From: Pseudacidobacterium ailaaui
GTDB taxonomy: Bacteria; Acidobacteriota; Terriglobia; Terriglobales; Acidobacteriaceae
Assembly (NCBI RefSeq): GCF_000688455.1
Contig: NZ_JIAL01000001.1
Location: forward strand, 2,511,001 to 2,575,000
Direction: 5' to 3'
Length of the DNA: 64,000 nt
The position numbers and the translations under genes were made by a program. Under the pieces are notes generated by a model. The model worked only from the letters and a program-made list of their open reading frames with translations. It was not told the DNA's origin and did no database searches. Of the stretch, positions 40,014 to 49,083 are shown in pieces (the first letter of the stretch is position 1; every line of letters begins with the position of its first letter).

Positions 40014-41147
40014 CTATCGTTGCTGCAAAGGGATATATTTTGCAGGATAAACGGGTCCGATGTATTCGGCGCGCGGGCGGATGAGGCGGTTATCATCAAG
40101 TTGTTCGATAACGTGCGCTGCCCATCCTGCAATGCGACTGATGGCAAAGATCGGAGTGAAGAGGTCGAGATCAATTCCCAGGGTCGTGTAGGTCGAGGCT
40201 GAATAAAAGTCTACGTTTGCGTTCAGCTTTTTCTCTGCCTTGATGAAGGCCTCGATCTTCTGGGACATCTCAAACCATTTTGTATTGTTGGCTGAGCGTC
40301 CTAGGTCTTCTGACATTTTGCGCAGGTGCGTAGCGCGCGGGTCTTCAGTGTGGTAGACGCGATGTCCAAAGCCGGAGACCTTTTTCTTCTGCGCCAGCAG
40401 GCCCTTGACGTATTCTACGGGGTCCGTACCCTGCTTTTCGATATCAAACAGCATCCGCATGACGGCCTCATTTGCACCGCCATGCAATGGGCCTTTAAGT
40501 GCGCCGATGGCACCGGTGATTGCGGAATGAATATCGGAGAGGGTTGCGGCGATCACACGCGCTGCAAAGGTAGAGGCATTCAGTTCATGGTCGGCGTGGA
40601 GGATGAGCGCGACATCGAAGGCCCGGGTCGCCGTCTCTGAAGGCTTTTCTCCATTGAGCATCCAGAGAAAATTTCCGGCATGGGAAAGCGATTTGTCTGC
40701 TTCCACAACAGGCTTGCCTTTACGGATGCGGTCAAAGGCCGCGACAATCATGGCAATCTGTGCGGTAAGCGCAAAGCTCTTCCGTACGTTGGAGTCGTGG
40801 TCAACGGCCTTTTCATTTTCGTCGTAGAAGCTCAACGCGGATACGGCAGTCCGCAGGACCTCCATCGGAGTAGCTGTTTTGGGAAATTCTTTGAGAAGTT
40901 TCAGGATGTCCGGAGGAAGTTGGCGGGCATCAGAGAGTTTTTTCTTAAAGGCTTCAAGTTCAGACGCCGTAGGAAGTTTTCCATTCCACAGCAAATATGT
41001 GGTTTCCTCGAATGTTGACTTTTCGGCCAGTTCATGAATGTCAATACCGCGGTAGGCCAGCACCCCGGCATCTCCATCAATCCAGCAAATGCCAGAGTTG
41101 GCTGCAACAATCCCTTCGAGTCCTTTAGCGGCTACTGCGGTTGACAT
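40014..41147 (-). CDS. Citrate synthase, short type
   Basis: 377 aa from ATG 41147, matching the length and start (S-T-A-V-A-A-K-G-L-E-G-I) of Bacillus-type citrate and 2-methylcitrate synthases; the frame extends to 41270 but only in non-coding-like sequence. Catalytic parts are H-A-D-H-E-L-N-A-S-T-F-A-A-R, G-P-L-H-G-G-A-N-E-A-V and G-F-G-H-R-V-Y-H-T-E-D-P-R. It condenses acetyl-CoA with oxaloacetate, the entry step of the TCA cycle. No methylcitrate-cycle genes are near, so citrate synthase is preferred. GGAGG is 13 nt upstream. Confidence 0.94.
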   Translation of the reverse strand: MSTAVAAKGLEGIVAANSGICWIDGDAGVLAYRGIDIHELAEKSTFEETTYLLWNGKLPTASELEAFKKKLSDARQLPPDILKLLKEFPKTATPMEVLRTAVSALSFYDENEKAVDHDSNVRKSFALTAQIAMIVAAFDRIRKGKPVVEADKSLSHAGNFLWMLNGEKPSETATRAFDVALILHADHELNASTFAARVIAATLSDIHSAITGAIGALKGPLHGGANEAVMRMLFDIEKQGTDPVEYVKGLLAQKKKVSGFGHRVYHTEDPRATHLRKMSEDLGRSANNTKWFEMSQKIEAFIKAEKKLNANVDFYSASTYTTLGIDLDLFTPIFAISRIAGWAAHVIEQLDDNRLIRPRAEYIGPVYPAKYIPLQQR

Positions 41148-41344
41148 GCTGAGTAAGGTTCCTCCAATGCAGAATGAACGTTGTTTTGATGCGGCCCCCG
41201 AATGCGGGGAAGCGGAACTTTTCGCGTAGCAAGACGCGACCCGGAAGCCAGAATCGCGTAAGAATCCCAACTATTTTTTATATCAGTGCAGCGATTGGGT
41301 TGTCACTTTGCAGCAGCGGAGTGGCCTGCCACATTCGCGATTTC

Positions 41345-42622
41345 TCAGGGCAATTCCGCTGCCATAAGCTCTTCTACTGTTTCCCGTCTGCGTATCAGGC
41401 GATGCTTTTTGTCTTCTACGAGCACTTCGGCGGCGCGAGGGCGTGAATTGTAATTTGAGCTAAGAGAAAACCCATAAGCTCCCGCATCCAGAATGGCGAG
41501 CAGGTCTCCGGGCTGGACTTCCTGCAGCTTGCGGTCGCGGGCAAAAAAGTCGCCTGTTTCACAGACAGGGCCGACGACATCCACTGTCCGTTTCCGCGCA
41601 TCCTTGTGCGGGAAGACGGGAAGGATCTCATGATGGGCCTGGTACAGCGCTGGACGGATCAGGTCATTCATGGCGGCGTCGGTGATCACGAAGGTCTTTT
41701 TCCCGTTTTTCTTTCGATAAAGTACGCGGGTAAGCAATGCTCCTGCCTGCGCAACGATGAACCTTCCCGGCTCCAGCAGTAACTGCACATCCTTGAGAGG
41801 ACGAAGTGCCTGCAACAGGGCCAAGGCGTACTGGTGGATTTTCTGCTTTGGATCAAAGCTCTGTCCGGCGTGATATTCGATCCCAAGCCCTCCGCCTACA
41901 TCCACGGCGCGGATGGGTAGGCCGTCGCTGCGCAATTCGAGGACGAGTTGCGCGATGCGGTGGGCTGCTGCTCCAAACGGGTCCGCGCTGCGGATTTGGG
42001 AGCCAATGTGCACGCTTACTCCATGGGGGAGCAGGTATTTCTGCTTGGCCGCTGATAGGTAGACACGGCGCGCTTCGCGGATGTCTATGCCGAATTTATG
42101 CTCGCGCAGCCCGGTAGAAATATAGGGGTGGGTCTCAGCGAAGACATCAGGATTGACGCGCATCGCCACTCGCGCGCGGATGCGCAGTCTGCTGGCGCGT
42201 GCGGCGAGCAGGTCAAGTTCGCCAGCGCTTTCCACATTGAACATGAAGATGCCTGAGCGGAGCGCCAGGTCGATCTCTGCTGCGGTCTTGCCCACCCCGG
42301 AAAAGACGGTACGGCCTGCGGCCTCTTTGCTGACGCGCAGAACACGCTCCAGTTCACCTCCGGAAACGATATCGAAACCGGCCCCTTGTTCCGCCAGTAG
42401 CTTCAGAATGGCCAGTGAGGAATTGGCCTTGACTGCATAACAGACAAGGTGAGGCACCGTCTGAAAGGCCTTTGTAAAGAGCTGCAGGCGGTAAAGGATC
42501 TGCTGGGCCGAATAAACATACAGGGGAGTGCCATATCTTTTTGCCAGAATGTCAAGGCCCACACCATCACAGGCGAGTGGTGAGTGCGCATCAGGGTATA
42601 CAAAAGGGCGTGACGGATTCAA
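41345..42622 (-). CDS. lysA: Diaminopimelate decarboxylase
   Basis: 425 aa from TTG 42622, with TGAGG 5 nt upstream. It decarboxylates meso-diaminopimelate to lysine. Fold III PLP enzyme: the PLP Lys is in C-Y-A-V-K-A-N-S-S, followed by F-D-I-V-S-G-G-E-L, H-K-F-G-I, H-I-G-S-Q, the glycine-rich D-V-G-G-G-L-G-I-E-Y, E-P-G-R-F and the active Cys/Glu loop in V-C-E-T-G-D-F-F-A. dapA and dapD of the same pathway are 7 kb away at 48-50.6 kb. Confidence 0.95.
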   Translation of the reverse strand: MNPSRPFVYPDAHSPLACDGVGLDILAKRYGTPLYVYSAQQILYRLQLFTKAFQTVPHLVCYAVKANSSLAILKLLAEQGAGFDIVSGGELERVLRVSKEAAGRTVFSGVGKTAAEIDLALRSGIFMFNVESAGELDLLAARASRLRIRARVAMRVNPDVFAETHPYISTGLREHKFGIDIREARRVYLSAAKQKYLLPHGVSVHIGSQIRSADPFGAAAHRIAQLVLELRSDGLPIRAVDVGGGLGIEYHAGQSFDPKQKIHQYALALLQALRPLKDVQLLLEPGRFIVAQAGALLTRVLYRKKNGKKTFVITDAAMNDLIRPALYQAHHEILPVFPHKDARKRTVDVVGPVCETGDFFARDRKLQEVQPGDLLAILDAGAYGFSLSSNYNSRPRAAEVLVEDKKHRLIRRRETVEELMAAELP

Positions 42623-42697
42623 GCTGCCTCAGAAGATGACTCAGGGAGTTAATTTGAGCCTAAATATCTTTCCGTTCGACGTCCAGTCCTGGAGCAT

Positions 42698-43183
42698 CTA
42701 CCGGATGGGTGGGTAGGGCGGATATGCAGAATATTTGCGTCGGCGGATCAGCGCGACCAGGCCATAAAGGATCAGGACGAGAATGATGACAGGCAATACA
42801 AAAATCACAAGAGGAAGTTGTACGCTGTCTCCGTTGATGGAGGCATCATCACTGCGATCGAGCGGCGCCCCGAAAACAACGCAATCCCCTCCAATGTGTG
42901 CATCTCCGTTCAGCTTGACCGGACCGAAGAAGGAAACGACGTCCCCGCTGGCTTCTGTATTGTTCAGCAGCACCCCGCCAAAGAAGGACACAACATCTCC
43001 ATTTATTTTCCCGTCGGCATGGACAGTGCAAAAAAAGCACACTAGGTCATCGGTCTCCTCTGCTGCGCTTACCTTGATGTCGTGAAAAAAGGAAACCCGG
43101 CTGCTGGAGGCATAAGCGCGCGGTACAAAACTACATACACAAAGCAAGACGATACAGAAAAGATGCAGCAAACGGCGTGACAT
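42698..43183 (-). CDS. Small exported beta-repeat membrane protein, 161 aa
   Basis: ATG 43183 with GGAG 6 nt upstream. A signal peptide precedes four short strand repeats: N-G-D-V-V-S-F-F-G-G-V-L-L-N, S-G-D-V-V-S-F-F-G-P-V-K-L-N, G-G-D-C-V-V-F-G-A-P-L and N-G-D-S-V-Q-L-P. They look like turns of a small beta-helix, as in bactofilin-type polymerising proteins. A C-terminal membrane helix ends in R-R-R-K-Y-S-A-Y-P-P-Y-P-P. The two Cys in C-F-F-C lie before the repeats. Function unknown. Confidence 0.8.
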   Translation of the reverse strand: MSRRLLHLFCIVLLCVCSFVPRAYASSSRVSFFHDIKVSAAEETDDLVCFFCTVHADGKINGDVVSFFGGVLLNNTEASGDVVSFFGPVKLNGDAHIGGDCVVFGAPLDRSDDASINGDSVQLPLVIFVLPVIILVLILYGLVALIRRRKYSAYPPYPPIR

Positions 43184-43229
43184 GCGGACTCCTCTCTGCA
43201 AATACGCTCATCGGCTTTTCTTGGTTCCA

Positions 43230-44036
43230 CTACCCAGCTACGGAATCAAAGAAACGTCGCAGAATGGGACCAACCGTTTCCGGTTGCTCCCAGGGAGCAT
43301 AGTGACCACCGTCATGCAGGACATGGAATTCAGCGCCGTGGCCTCCGTTCCGGATCGCTTCGGCAAGCAACTTCATGTCCTCCACAGTACTGCCGGGGTC
43401 TTCTGCGCCGGCGATGACACAGCAGGGTACGCTGATTGTGCCTGCGGTGGCCACCGAGTCGGGCCGGGCGGCAAGGCCTTGCTGTACGGCGATGACGGCC
43501 TCAGGTGTCATTGCCTCCATCATCTTCCGCGCTTCAGCTAGCTTATGGGGGAATCGGCGCTGTGCCGTGGGTCCAATGAGAGTATGCAGCATCTGTTCAA
43601 AGAAATCTCCGGTTCCATGCAGCCGGATGGCCTCCATCCAGTCGTGTCGCTTGAGGCGTGAAGCTTCAGAATCGGCTTGCGGACGGCAGCAACAGAAGGC
43701 AAGAGCACGAACACGCCCTGGTGCCCGTCGCCAAAGCTCATACAGCGTATATCCGCCGATCGAGCATCCTCCGAAAAGCGCCTGATGGATGCCAAGCTCC
43801 TCAAGCAGCCGTTCGACATCTGCGGCGAGCTTTTGAATGGTGATGGGACCATCGCCTGCCTCGGATCTTCCATGACCCCGGAGATCTGGCAGAATGACGC
43901 GGTACTTCTGCGCCAGCATCTCGGCTACAGGGACCCAGAAGGTGTGATGGACCGGAGTAGGATGGAGGAGGACAACGTCCTCTCCTTCCCCCATAATCTC
44001 TGCGAAAAGGCGTGCTCCGTCTGAGGTGTAAAACAC
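43230..44036 (-). CDS. Alpha/beta fold hydrolase
   Basis: 268 aa. The pattern is V-V-L-L-H-P-T-P-V-H-H (oxyanion region), P-D-L-R-G-H-G-R-S, a nucleophile elbow G-G-C-S-I-G-G-Y, the acid Asp in G-A-E-D-P-G-S and the catalytic His in D-G-G-H-Y-A-P-W. It resembles 3-oxoadipate enol-lactonase-like and general esterase members; no aromatic-pathway genes are near, so the substrate is open. It is followed by no close partner and lies 10 bp from the PspC gene. Confidence 0.88.
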   Translation of the reverse strand: MFYTSDGARLFAEIMGEGEDVVLLHPTPVHHTFWVPVAEMLAQKYRVILPDLRGHGRSEAGDGPITIQKLAADVERLLEELGIHQALFGGCSIGGYTLYELWRRAPGRVRALAFCCCRPQADSEASRLKRHDWMEAIRLHGTGDFFEQMLHTLIGPTAQRRFPHKLAEARKMMEAMTPEAVIAVQQGLAARPDSVATAGTISVPCCVIAGAEDPGSTVEDMKLLAEAIRNGGHGAEFHVLHDGGHYAPWEQPETVGPILRRFFDSVAG

Positions 44037-44045
44037 AACTCTATT

Positions 44046-44378
44046 TTAGCTGTCCGTAGGCTGAGGGTGGCCTTGAGAGGGAGGGAGCGCCAAGTGTTCT
44101 TCTGGCATCACCACCCAGAAGACAATATATGCGATAAGTCCCGCGCCGCTTGAAAAAATCGTCGCAAGTACTGTAATCACGCGCACCCATACCACGTCCC
44201 ATTTGTAGTGAACTGCCAGGCCTGCGCAGACCCCTGCAACCATGCGCCCTGTGCGTGGCCGATATAATCTTGTCTGCGCGAAAGGAGCAGCCGGCGCATA
44301 AAGAGGTTTTCCGCATCCGGAACAGAAACGTGCATCCTCTCCCAGAGACTTTCCGCAATGACTACAGTAAATTGCCAC
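44046..44378 (-). CDS. Zinc-ribbon plus PspC domain membrane protein
   Basis: 110 aa. The N-terminal zinc ribbon (C-S-H-C ... C-S-G-C) is followed by a PspC domain: R-P-R-T-G-R-M-V-A-G-V-C-A-G-L-A, V-W-V-R-V-I-T-V-L-A-T-I and a final helix G-L-I-A-Y-I-V-F-W-V-V-M-P. PspC proteins sense or relieve membrane stress. AGGAGGG precedes the ATG at ideal spacing. No pspA is in the window. Confidence 0.9.
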   Translation of the reverse strand: MAIYCSHCGKSLGEDARFCSGCGKPLYAPAAPFAQTRLYRPRTGRMVAGVCAGLAVHYKWDVVWVRVITVLATIFSSGAGLIAYIVFWVVMPEEHLALPPSQGHPQPTDS

Positions 44379-44510
44379 GATGCCCTCCTATATTGATGCC
44401 GGAGAAAGTACGTAAAAAATCTTTTCCCAGGAAAGTACGCAAAAACCGAATCGTCTGTTCCCGGGTGGCGCTGCACATGATTGTATTCCTTCAGATACTG
44501 GTATGCGTGG

Positions 44511-45731
44511 CTACTTGCCGGTATAGGAGGTTTTCATAAATTTCTGCGCCTGCTGGCCCTGGACGGTATCAGCACCCATGTCGATTACGGCCTGATATTG
44601 CTCCTTGGCCCTGGCATGGTCGCGCATCAGGTCGTAGACCTCCCCTGCGGCGAGCAGGCAGCGGCGCTTTAGCTCAGGACTGGTTGTGGGCTGGAAGGCG
44701 CCCTCACGGTAGGCCTCAACCGCGTCGGCATACATTTTTTGTCCCCGCAGGCTGTCGCCCAGGCCGAAATAAACAAGCTCCAGATGCGTAGCAGGGAAAT
44801 AGCCAGGCTTCTTTGCCAGATCGACAACTTGGCGATAGCTGGCAATGGCCACAGGACCAAGGCCGGCATCCTTTTGCAGGTTGGCGACTTCAAGCCGAAA
44901 CAGAAAGTCGCGTGGATACTGGGAAACCAGCGACTCGGCGATTTGGGTTGCTTCGGCATATCTGGCCTCACGGCGCAGAAACAGCATCATGCATGTGCGC
45001 GATTCCACAGAGGTAATGATCCCCCGGGCGGCTGCATCCCGCAGCATCTCCATGCCGGTGGCCTTGGAGCCGTGAATCCCCGCAATTCCAATGAGGAGCT
45101 TAAAAGGGAGGGGAAGTGCGCCGACAACATACTCGTACACACCTACCACCAGCTTTGCATCCACATAATTCGGATCAAGCTGCAGTACACGGACGTGGTC
45201 ACTGCGTGCCGAAAGGGCCAGATGCAGGGCCGGGCCGAAGCTGCGCTCCACCATGGCAATGTAGGTTGCCTCCAGACTCTTTGCCCACCCTCGCGCAAAG
45301 AGGGCATTGACGTCGTTCTGGTTGGATTGAAGCTGGATGTCTGCCTGTCTCACAGCTTTGTCTGCCAAAGATTTAATCTGGTCGCGCACCTGCGGGTCTT
45401 CCACCACCGTGTGGCGTCCGGTCAGGAAGCCATCGTTGGCATAAAAAGTTGTGTCCAGAAGGTCAAGCCGGAAGAGCTCCTTAAAGAGGGTCGCGTAGAG
45501 CAGGTAATCCGTAGTGAGAGGACTCGTGGGGTGCTCGCCCTGAATGGTTTCAAAGCGGGAGATGGCCCCGTTGTAATCCATGATGTAGAAACGGTCAAAG
45601 GCCTCGCGGACTTTGGTGTCGCGGTTCAAGGGGTCGGTGTCCACGGTATCTGCATGGACCAAGATGGCTCCGCCCAACAGAAGGGAGCTGGCCACGACTC
45701 TCCAGGCCGATCGGATACGCAGAAGCATCAT
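44511..45731 (-). CDS. Exported TPR-like protein, 406 aa
   Basis: Starts at ATG 45731 (or 45728), where a signal peptide begins; the frame is open upstream to 45857 but that stretch overlaps non-coding-like sequence. After the signal (cleavage near V-H-A-D), the protein is helical with tetratricopeptide-type units: the first near F-D-R-F-Y-I-M-D-Y-N-G-A-I, later A-I-A-S-Y-R-Q-V-V-D-L-A and Y-A-D-A-V-E-A-Y-R-E-G-A-F. Such periplasmic TPR proteins scaffold envelope complexes. Specific role is not known. It is 126 bp from carbonic anhydrase. Confidence 0.82.
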   Translation of the reverse strand: MMLLRIRSAWRVVASSLLLGGAILVHADTVDTDPLNRDTKVREAFDRFYIMDYNGAISRFETIQGEHPTSPLTTDYLLYATLFKELFRLDLLDTTFYANDGFLTGRHTVVEDPQVRDQIKSLADKAVRQADIQLQSNQNDVNALFARGWAKSLEATYIAMVERSFGPALHLALSARSDHVRVLQLDPNYVDAKLVVGVYEYVVGALPLPFKLLIGIAGIHGSKATGMEMLRDAAARGIITSVESRTCMMLFLRREARYAEATQIAESLVSQYPRDFLFRLEVANLQKDAGLGPVAIASYRQVVDLAKKPGYFPATHLELVYFGLGDSLRGQKMYADAVEAYREGAFQPTTSPELKRRCLLAAGEVYDLMRDHARAKEQYQAVIDMGADTVQGQQAQKFMKTSYTGK

Positions 45732-45857
45732 TCGTTCTGTCAATCTTAGACGAAAGCAGGCAAGTATTTGGACGACACAAAAAGGGCGCTTTCCTGAGGA
45801 TCTTCCCGTCTTCTGCTTTTCTGCCGGACAAGCGGAAGACGGGATTCCCACTCGCAC

Positions 45858-46502
45858 TTACTTTGCGTGGACCGGTAGTGGCATCTGATCAAGAGAAAGA
45901 AATTGACTGCTTTCAGGATGGAACGCCTCAACGATGCCATGGGGAATGTCATAGGTCCATCCGTGGAGCAGAAGTTGTCCGCTGGCCAGGGCCGCAGCTA
46001 CCGAAGGATGTGTGCGGGCATGCTCCATCTGGCGGACCACATTTGCCCGGATCAATGTCTGAAGGCGCTGGTCGTACGAAGCCTCGGGACCAAGCGTTTT
46101 TTCTATGGTCTCCAGAGCAGGCCGGGAAAAACGCAGCCACGAGGCGGCATTGGGCAGGCTGTCGAGGCTGCGGTGATTGAGCAGGCCTTTCATGGCCCCG
46201 CAGTCGGAATGCCCACAGATGATAAAGTGCCTTACTTTCAGCACACTGACGGCATACTCGATGGTGGCGGAAACACCTCCCGGCATTTCTCCGTAAGGAG
46301 GCACAATGTTGCCCACGTCGCGGCAGTGGAAGAGGTCTCCGGGGCCCGTTTGCAAGACCAGGTCCGGGACAATGCGCGAATCTGAGCAGGTCAGAAAAAG
46401 CGCTTGAGGGTTCTGCGATTGCGCCAGCTGCTGGAACAGGTCCTGCTTTTCAGGGTAGACTTCGGAACGAAATTTCTTATATCCCGCAATTAATTTTTCC
46501 AT
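45858..46502 (-). CDS. Beta-class carbonic anhydrase
   Basis: 214 aa. Interconverts CO2 and bicarbonate. Zinc ligands: C-S-D-S-R (Cys, with the Asp-Arg dyad) and H-S-D-C (His and Cys), with G-N-I-V-P-P and A-T-I-E-Y-A-V between. The length is normal for a beta-CA, with an added C-terminal beta strand. It is divergent from murJ. Confidence 0.95.
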   Translation of the reverse strand: MEKLIAGYKKFRSEVYPEKQDLFQQLAQSQNPQALFLTCSDSRIVPDLVLQTGPGDLFHCRDVGNIVPPYGEMPGGVSATIEYAVSVLKVRHFIICGHSDCGAMKGLLNHRSLDSLPNAASWLRFSRPALETIEKTLGPEASYDQRLQTLIRANVVRQMEHARTHPSVAAALASGQLLLHGWTYDIPHGIVEAFHPESSQFLSLDQMPLPVHAK

Positions 46503-46563
46503 GGCAGTTCTATCTTAATGAATCTCGGCAAAGGATGTATTTGTTTGGCCTTCCCTCTTCGGG

Positions 46564-48171
46564 ATGCTCGCCCCGTATAATCATGATTTGACTGCGACAA
46601 CTCCCAGTAAAACTTCTTCTTCCAAAGCGGCGGCAGTTGCTGTTGCCTCAGGAATTCTATTCAGCCGCGTGATTGGTCTGGTCCGGGAGCGCGTCTTTGC
46701 GCATTATTTTGGTACTTCCGCTGCGGCAGATGCCTTTCGCGCCGCCTTCCGCATCCCCAATTTTCTGCAGAACCTCTTCGGCGAAGGCGTGCTCTCGGCA
46801 TCGTTCATCCCGGTATATGCCCGTCTGCGTGCGGAGGGACGTCATGAGGAAGCTTCCCGGCTGGCTGAGGCCATCTTCGCCCTGCTTTTTCTGGTGACGT
46901 CTGTATTGGTCGGGGCCGGAATCTTTGCCGCTCCCTGGCTGATTGATGCCATTGCTCCCGGATTTCATGGAGAAACCCGTCTATTGACCATCCGGCTGGT
47001 ACAGTTGCTCTTTCCCGGGGCTGCCCTGCTGGTTTTTTCTGCCTGGTGCCTGGGGATCCTGAACAGCCACCGGAAATTCTTCCTCTCCTATGCGGCCCCG
47101 GTGGTGTGGAATTTGGCCATCATCGCTGTTCTTGTCTGGAAGGGTGGGAATCAGACCGAATCCAGACTGGCGGTGACTGCGGCCATTGGATCGGTAGTGG
47201 GCAGCGGATTGCAGTTTTTGATCCAGCTCCCAAGGGTGATGCGGTTTTTATGGCCCCTCCGGGCGCATTTACAGCTCGGTTCTGAACAGGTACGGGCTGT
47301 GACGCGGAGCTTTACGCCGGTGTTTTTCAGCCGCGGCGTGGTACAGATCAGCGCTTATGTTGACTCGCTGCTGGCCAGCTTTCTTCCTCAGGGCGCTGTG
47401 GCCGTTTTGAGCTATGCACAGACCCTCAGTCTTCTGCCGGTCAGCCTTTTTGGAATGGCAGTTTCTGCGGCGGAACTGCCAGCCATGTCGAGCGAGCTGG
47501 GCACCGAGGAGGAAGTTGCTTCTGCGCTGCGTAAGCGTCTGGCCGCCGGACTGCAGAATATTTCTTTTTTTGTTGTGCCTTCGGCCGTTGCGTTTCTGGC
47601 GCTGGGCGACATGATTGTCTCCATCATCTACCGTTCCGGAAGGTTCCACGGCAGTGATGTAACCGTCGTCTGGAGGGTGCTTGCCGGCTCGGCAGTTGGT
47701 CTACTGGCCTCCACTTCTGGAAGACTCTATTCATCGGCCTTTTACGCCTTGCGTAATACCAGGACCCCGCTGTATTTTGCGCTCATCCGCGTAGCATTGA
47801 CGGTTGCTCTGGGCTATTGTTGCGCCCTTCCTCTGCCCCGGATGCTGGGAATCGACCGCCTATGGGGCGTGGCCGGGCTTACATTTTCAGCCGGGATTGC
47901 AGGCTGGGTGGAATTTATGCTGCTGCGGCATGCTTTGCACCGCCGGATTGGAACGGCCCCGTTCTCCGGGGTACGGCTGGCAAAGCTCTGGATGGCTGCA
48001 GCGTTGGCGGCGGCCATTGCTTACGGCGTCAAGCAGATTTTTTCCGCACAGCGGACGTTGGTTCTGGCTGCTGGGGTTCTGGTGGTCTATGCGCTGTGCT
48101 ATCTCACACTGACAATGATGCTGGGGGTGGCTCTTCCGACGAGGCTGAAGCGGCTCCTGCGGCGGGAATAA
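46564..48171 (+). CDS. murJ: Lipid II flippase MurJ
   Basis: 535 aa with about 14 hydrophobic helices. MurJ flips the peptidoglycan precursor lipid II across the inner membrane. Family marks: the opening A-S-G-I-L-F-S-R-V-I-G-L-V-R-E, F-R-I-P-N-F-L-Q-N-L-F-G-E-G-V-L-S-A-S-F, and Q-I-S-A-Y-V-D-S. A TATAAT box sits inside the first codons (46576-46581), so the real start may be TTG 46588. The first ~20 residues are polar and would be dispensable. It diverges from carbonic anhydrase. Confidence 0.93.
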   Translation: MLAPYNHDLTATTPSKTSSSKAAAVAVASGILFSRVIGLVRERVFAHYFGTSAAADAFRAAFRIPNFLQNLFGEGVLSASFIPVYARLRAEGRHEEASRLAEAIFALLFLVTSVLVGAGIFAAPWLIDAIAPGFHGETRLLTIRLVQLLFPGAALLVFSAWCLGILNSHRKFFLSYAAPVVWNLAIIAVLVWKGGNQTESRLAVTAAIGSVVGSGLQFLIQLPRVMRFLWPLRAHLQLGSEQVRAVTRSFTPVFFSRGVVQISAYVDSLLASFLPQGAVAVLSYAQTLSLLPVSLFGMAVSAAELPAMSSELGTEEEVASALRKRLAAGLQNISFFVVPSAVAFLALGDMIVSIIYRSGRFHGSDVTVVWRVLAGSAVGLLASTSGRLYSSAFYALRNTRTPLYFALIRVALTVALGYCCALPLPRMLGIDRLWGVAGLTFSAGIAGWVEFMLLRHALHRRIGTAPFSGVRLAKLWMAAALAAAIAYGVKQIFSAQRTLVLAAGVLVVYALCYLTLTMMLGVALPTRLKRLLRRE

Positions 48172-48189
48172 ACTTCATGTTTCCCGCCG
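48160..48189. other. Stem-loop over the murJ stop codon
   Basis: CGGCGGGAA / TTCCCGCCG (9 bp, 12-nt loop) between convergent murJ and dapD. No T run follows on either strand, so termination is not sure. Confidence 0.4.
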
Positions 48190-48208
48190 TAAGAAGATGT
48201 TCAGAGGG

Positions 48209-49054
48209 TCAACGTAGCAGGTCTTCCAGCATAAGGCTAAGTTCTGTCTTTTCGTCACGATATTTGACGATTACCGGAGTGTAGATGCTGAGTCCCCAGT
48301 CACGTCCTTTGCCTTTCGTGACCGCACGCGCGCCCGGTACCACTACGGCATTTTCGGGAATGATCAGTGGAGTTTCGCCAGATGCCCGCAGGATCGTTTC
48401 ATTCACGATGTCATAGACGGGGGTGCCGCGGGTCAGCACTGTTCCGGCGGCAAGCACGGCTCCTCTGCGCACGATCGTGCCTTCATAGACTCCGCAATTT
48501 CCCCCGATCAGTACATCGTCTTCCAGAATCACAGGGCTCGCGTTTACCGGCTCCAGTACGCCACCAATTTGTGCGGCAGCACTCAAGTGGACGCGTTTGC
48601 CGATCTGCGCGCAGCTTCCTACCAGAGCATGAGAGTCCACCATGGCTCCTTCGTCGACATAGGCACCCACATTGATATACATCGGAGGCATGCAAACGAC
48701 GGATTTTGCCAGATATGCGCCGGAGCGGACCGATGACCCCCCGGGGACGATGCGAATACCGTCTTCCGGAGTGAATCTACGCACTGGATACGTGTGTTTG
48801 TCGACAAACGAAAGGTCTTCTCCAGAGGCAACCAGTTTTCCGAGTCGGAAACCCAGCAGGATGCCCCGCTTCACCCAGGCATTGACCCGCCAGCCTGTAG
48901 GAGCAGCAGGGTCCGGTTCGGCAGAACGCAGCGTGCCGTTTTCCAGGCAGTCGCACAGTTGTTGAAATGCCGCCATGGCCGCCGAATTGCCCACAGCCGC
49001 AGCGCCAGCAGCAAAATACTCTTCAATACTTTTCTGTAGATCGTTGGTCTGCAT
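48209..49054 (-). CDS. dapD: 2,3,4,5-tetrahydropyridine-2,6-dicarboxylate N-succinyltransferase
   Basis: 281 aa from ATG 49054, matching the E. coli DapD start; a GTG at 49090 would overlap the upstream gene. It makes N-succinyl-2-amino-6-ketopimelate on the way to diaminopimelate and lysine. The left-handed beta-helix hexapeptide repeats are visible ([36 protein letters not shown]). It follows a secreted protein gene and dapA on the same strand. Confidence 0.94.
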   Translation of the reverse strand: MQTNDLQKSIEEYFAAGAAAVGNSAAMAAFQQLCDCLENGTLRSAEPDPAAPTGWRVNAWVKRGILLGFRLGKLVASGEDLSFVDKHTYPVRRFTPEDGIRIVPGGSSVRSGAYLAKSVVCMPPMYINVGAYVDEGAMVDSHALVGSCAQIGKRVHLSAAAQIGGVLEPVNASPVILEDDVLIGGNCGVYEGTIVRRGAVLAAGTVLTRGTPVYDIVNETILRASGETPLIIPENAVVVPGARAVTKGKGRDWGLSIYTPVIVKYRDEKTELSLMLEDLLR

Positions 49055-49083
49055 CACAAAACCGAGTCTATCAATTTTGCCGC

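Noticed and set aside
44177-44476. A second minus-strand frame over the PspC gene
   Set aside because: It is an off-frame shadow; the PspC frame has a perfect ribosome site and zinc-ribbon/PspC motifs.
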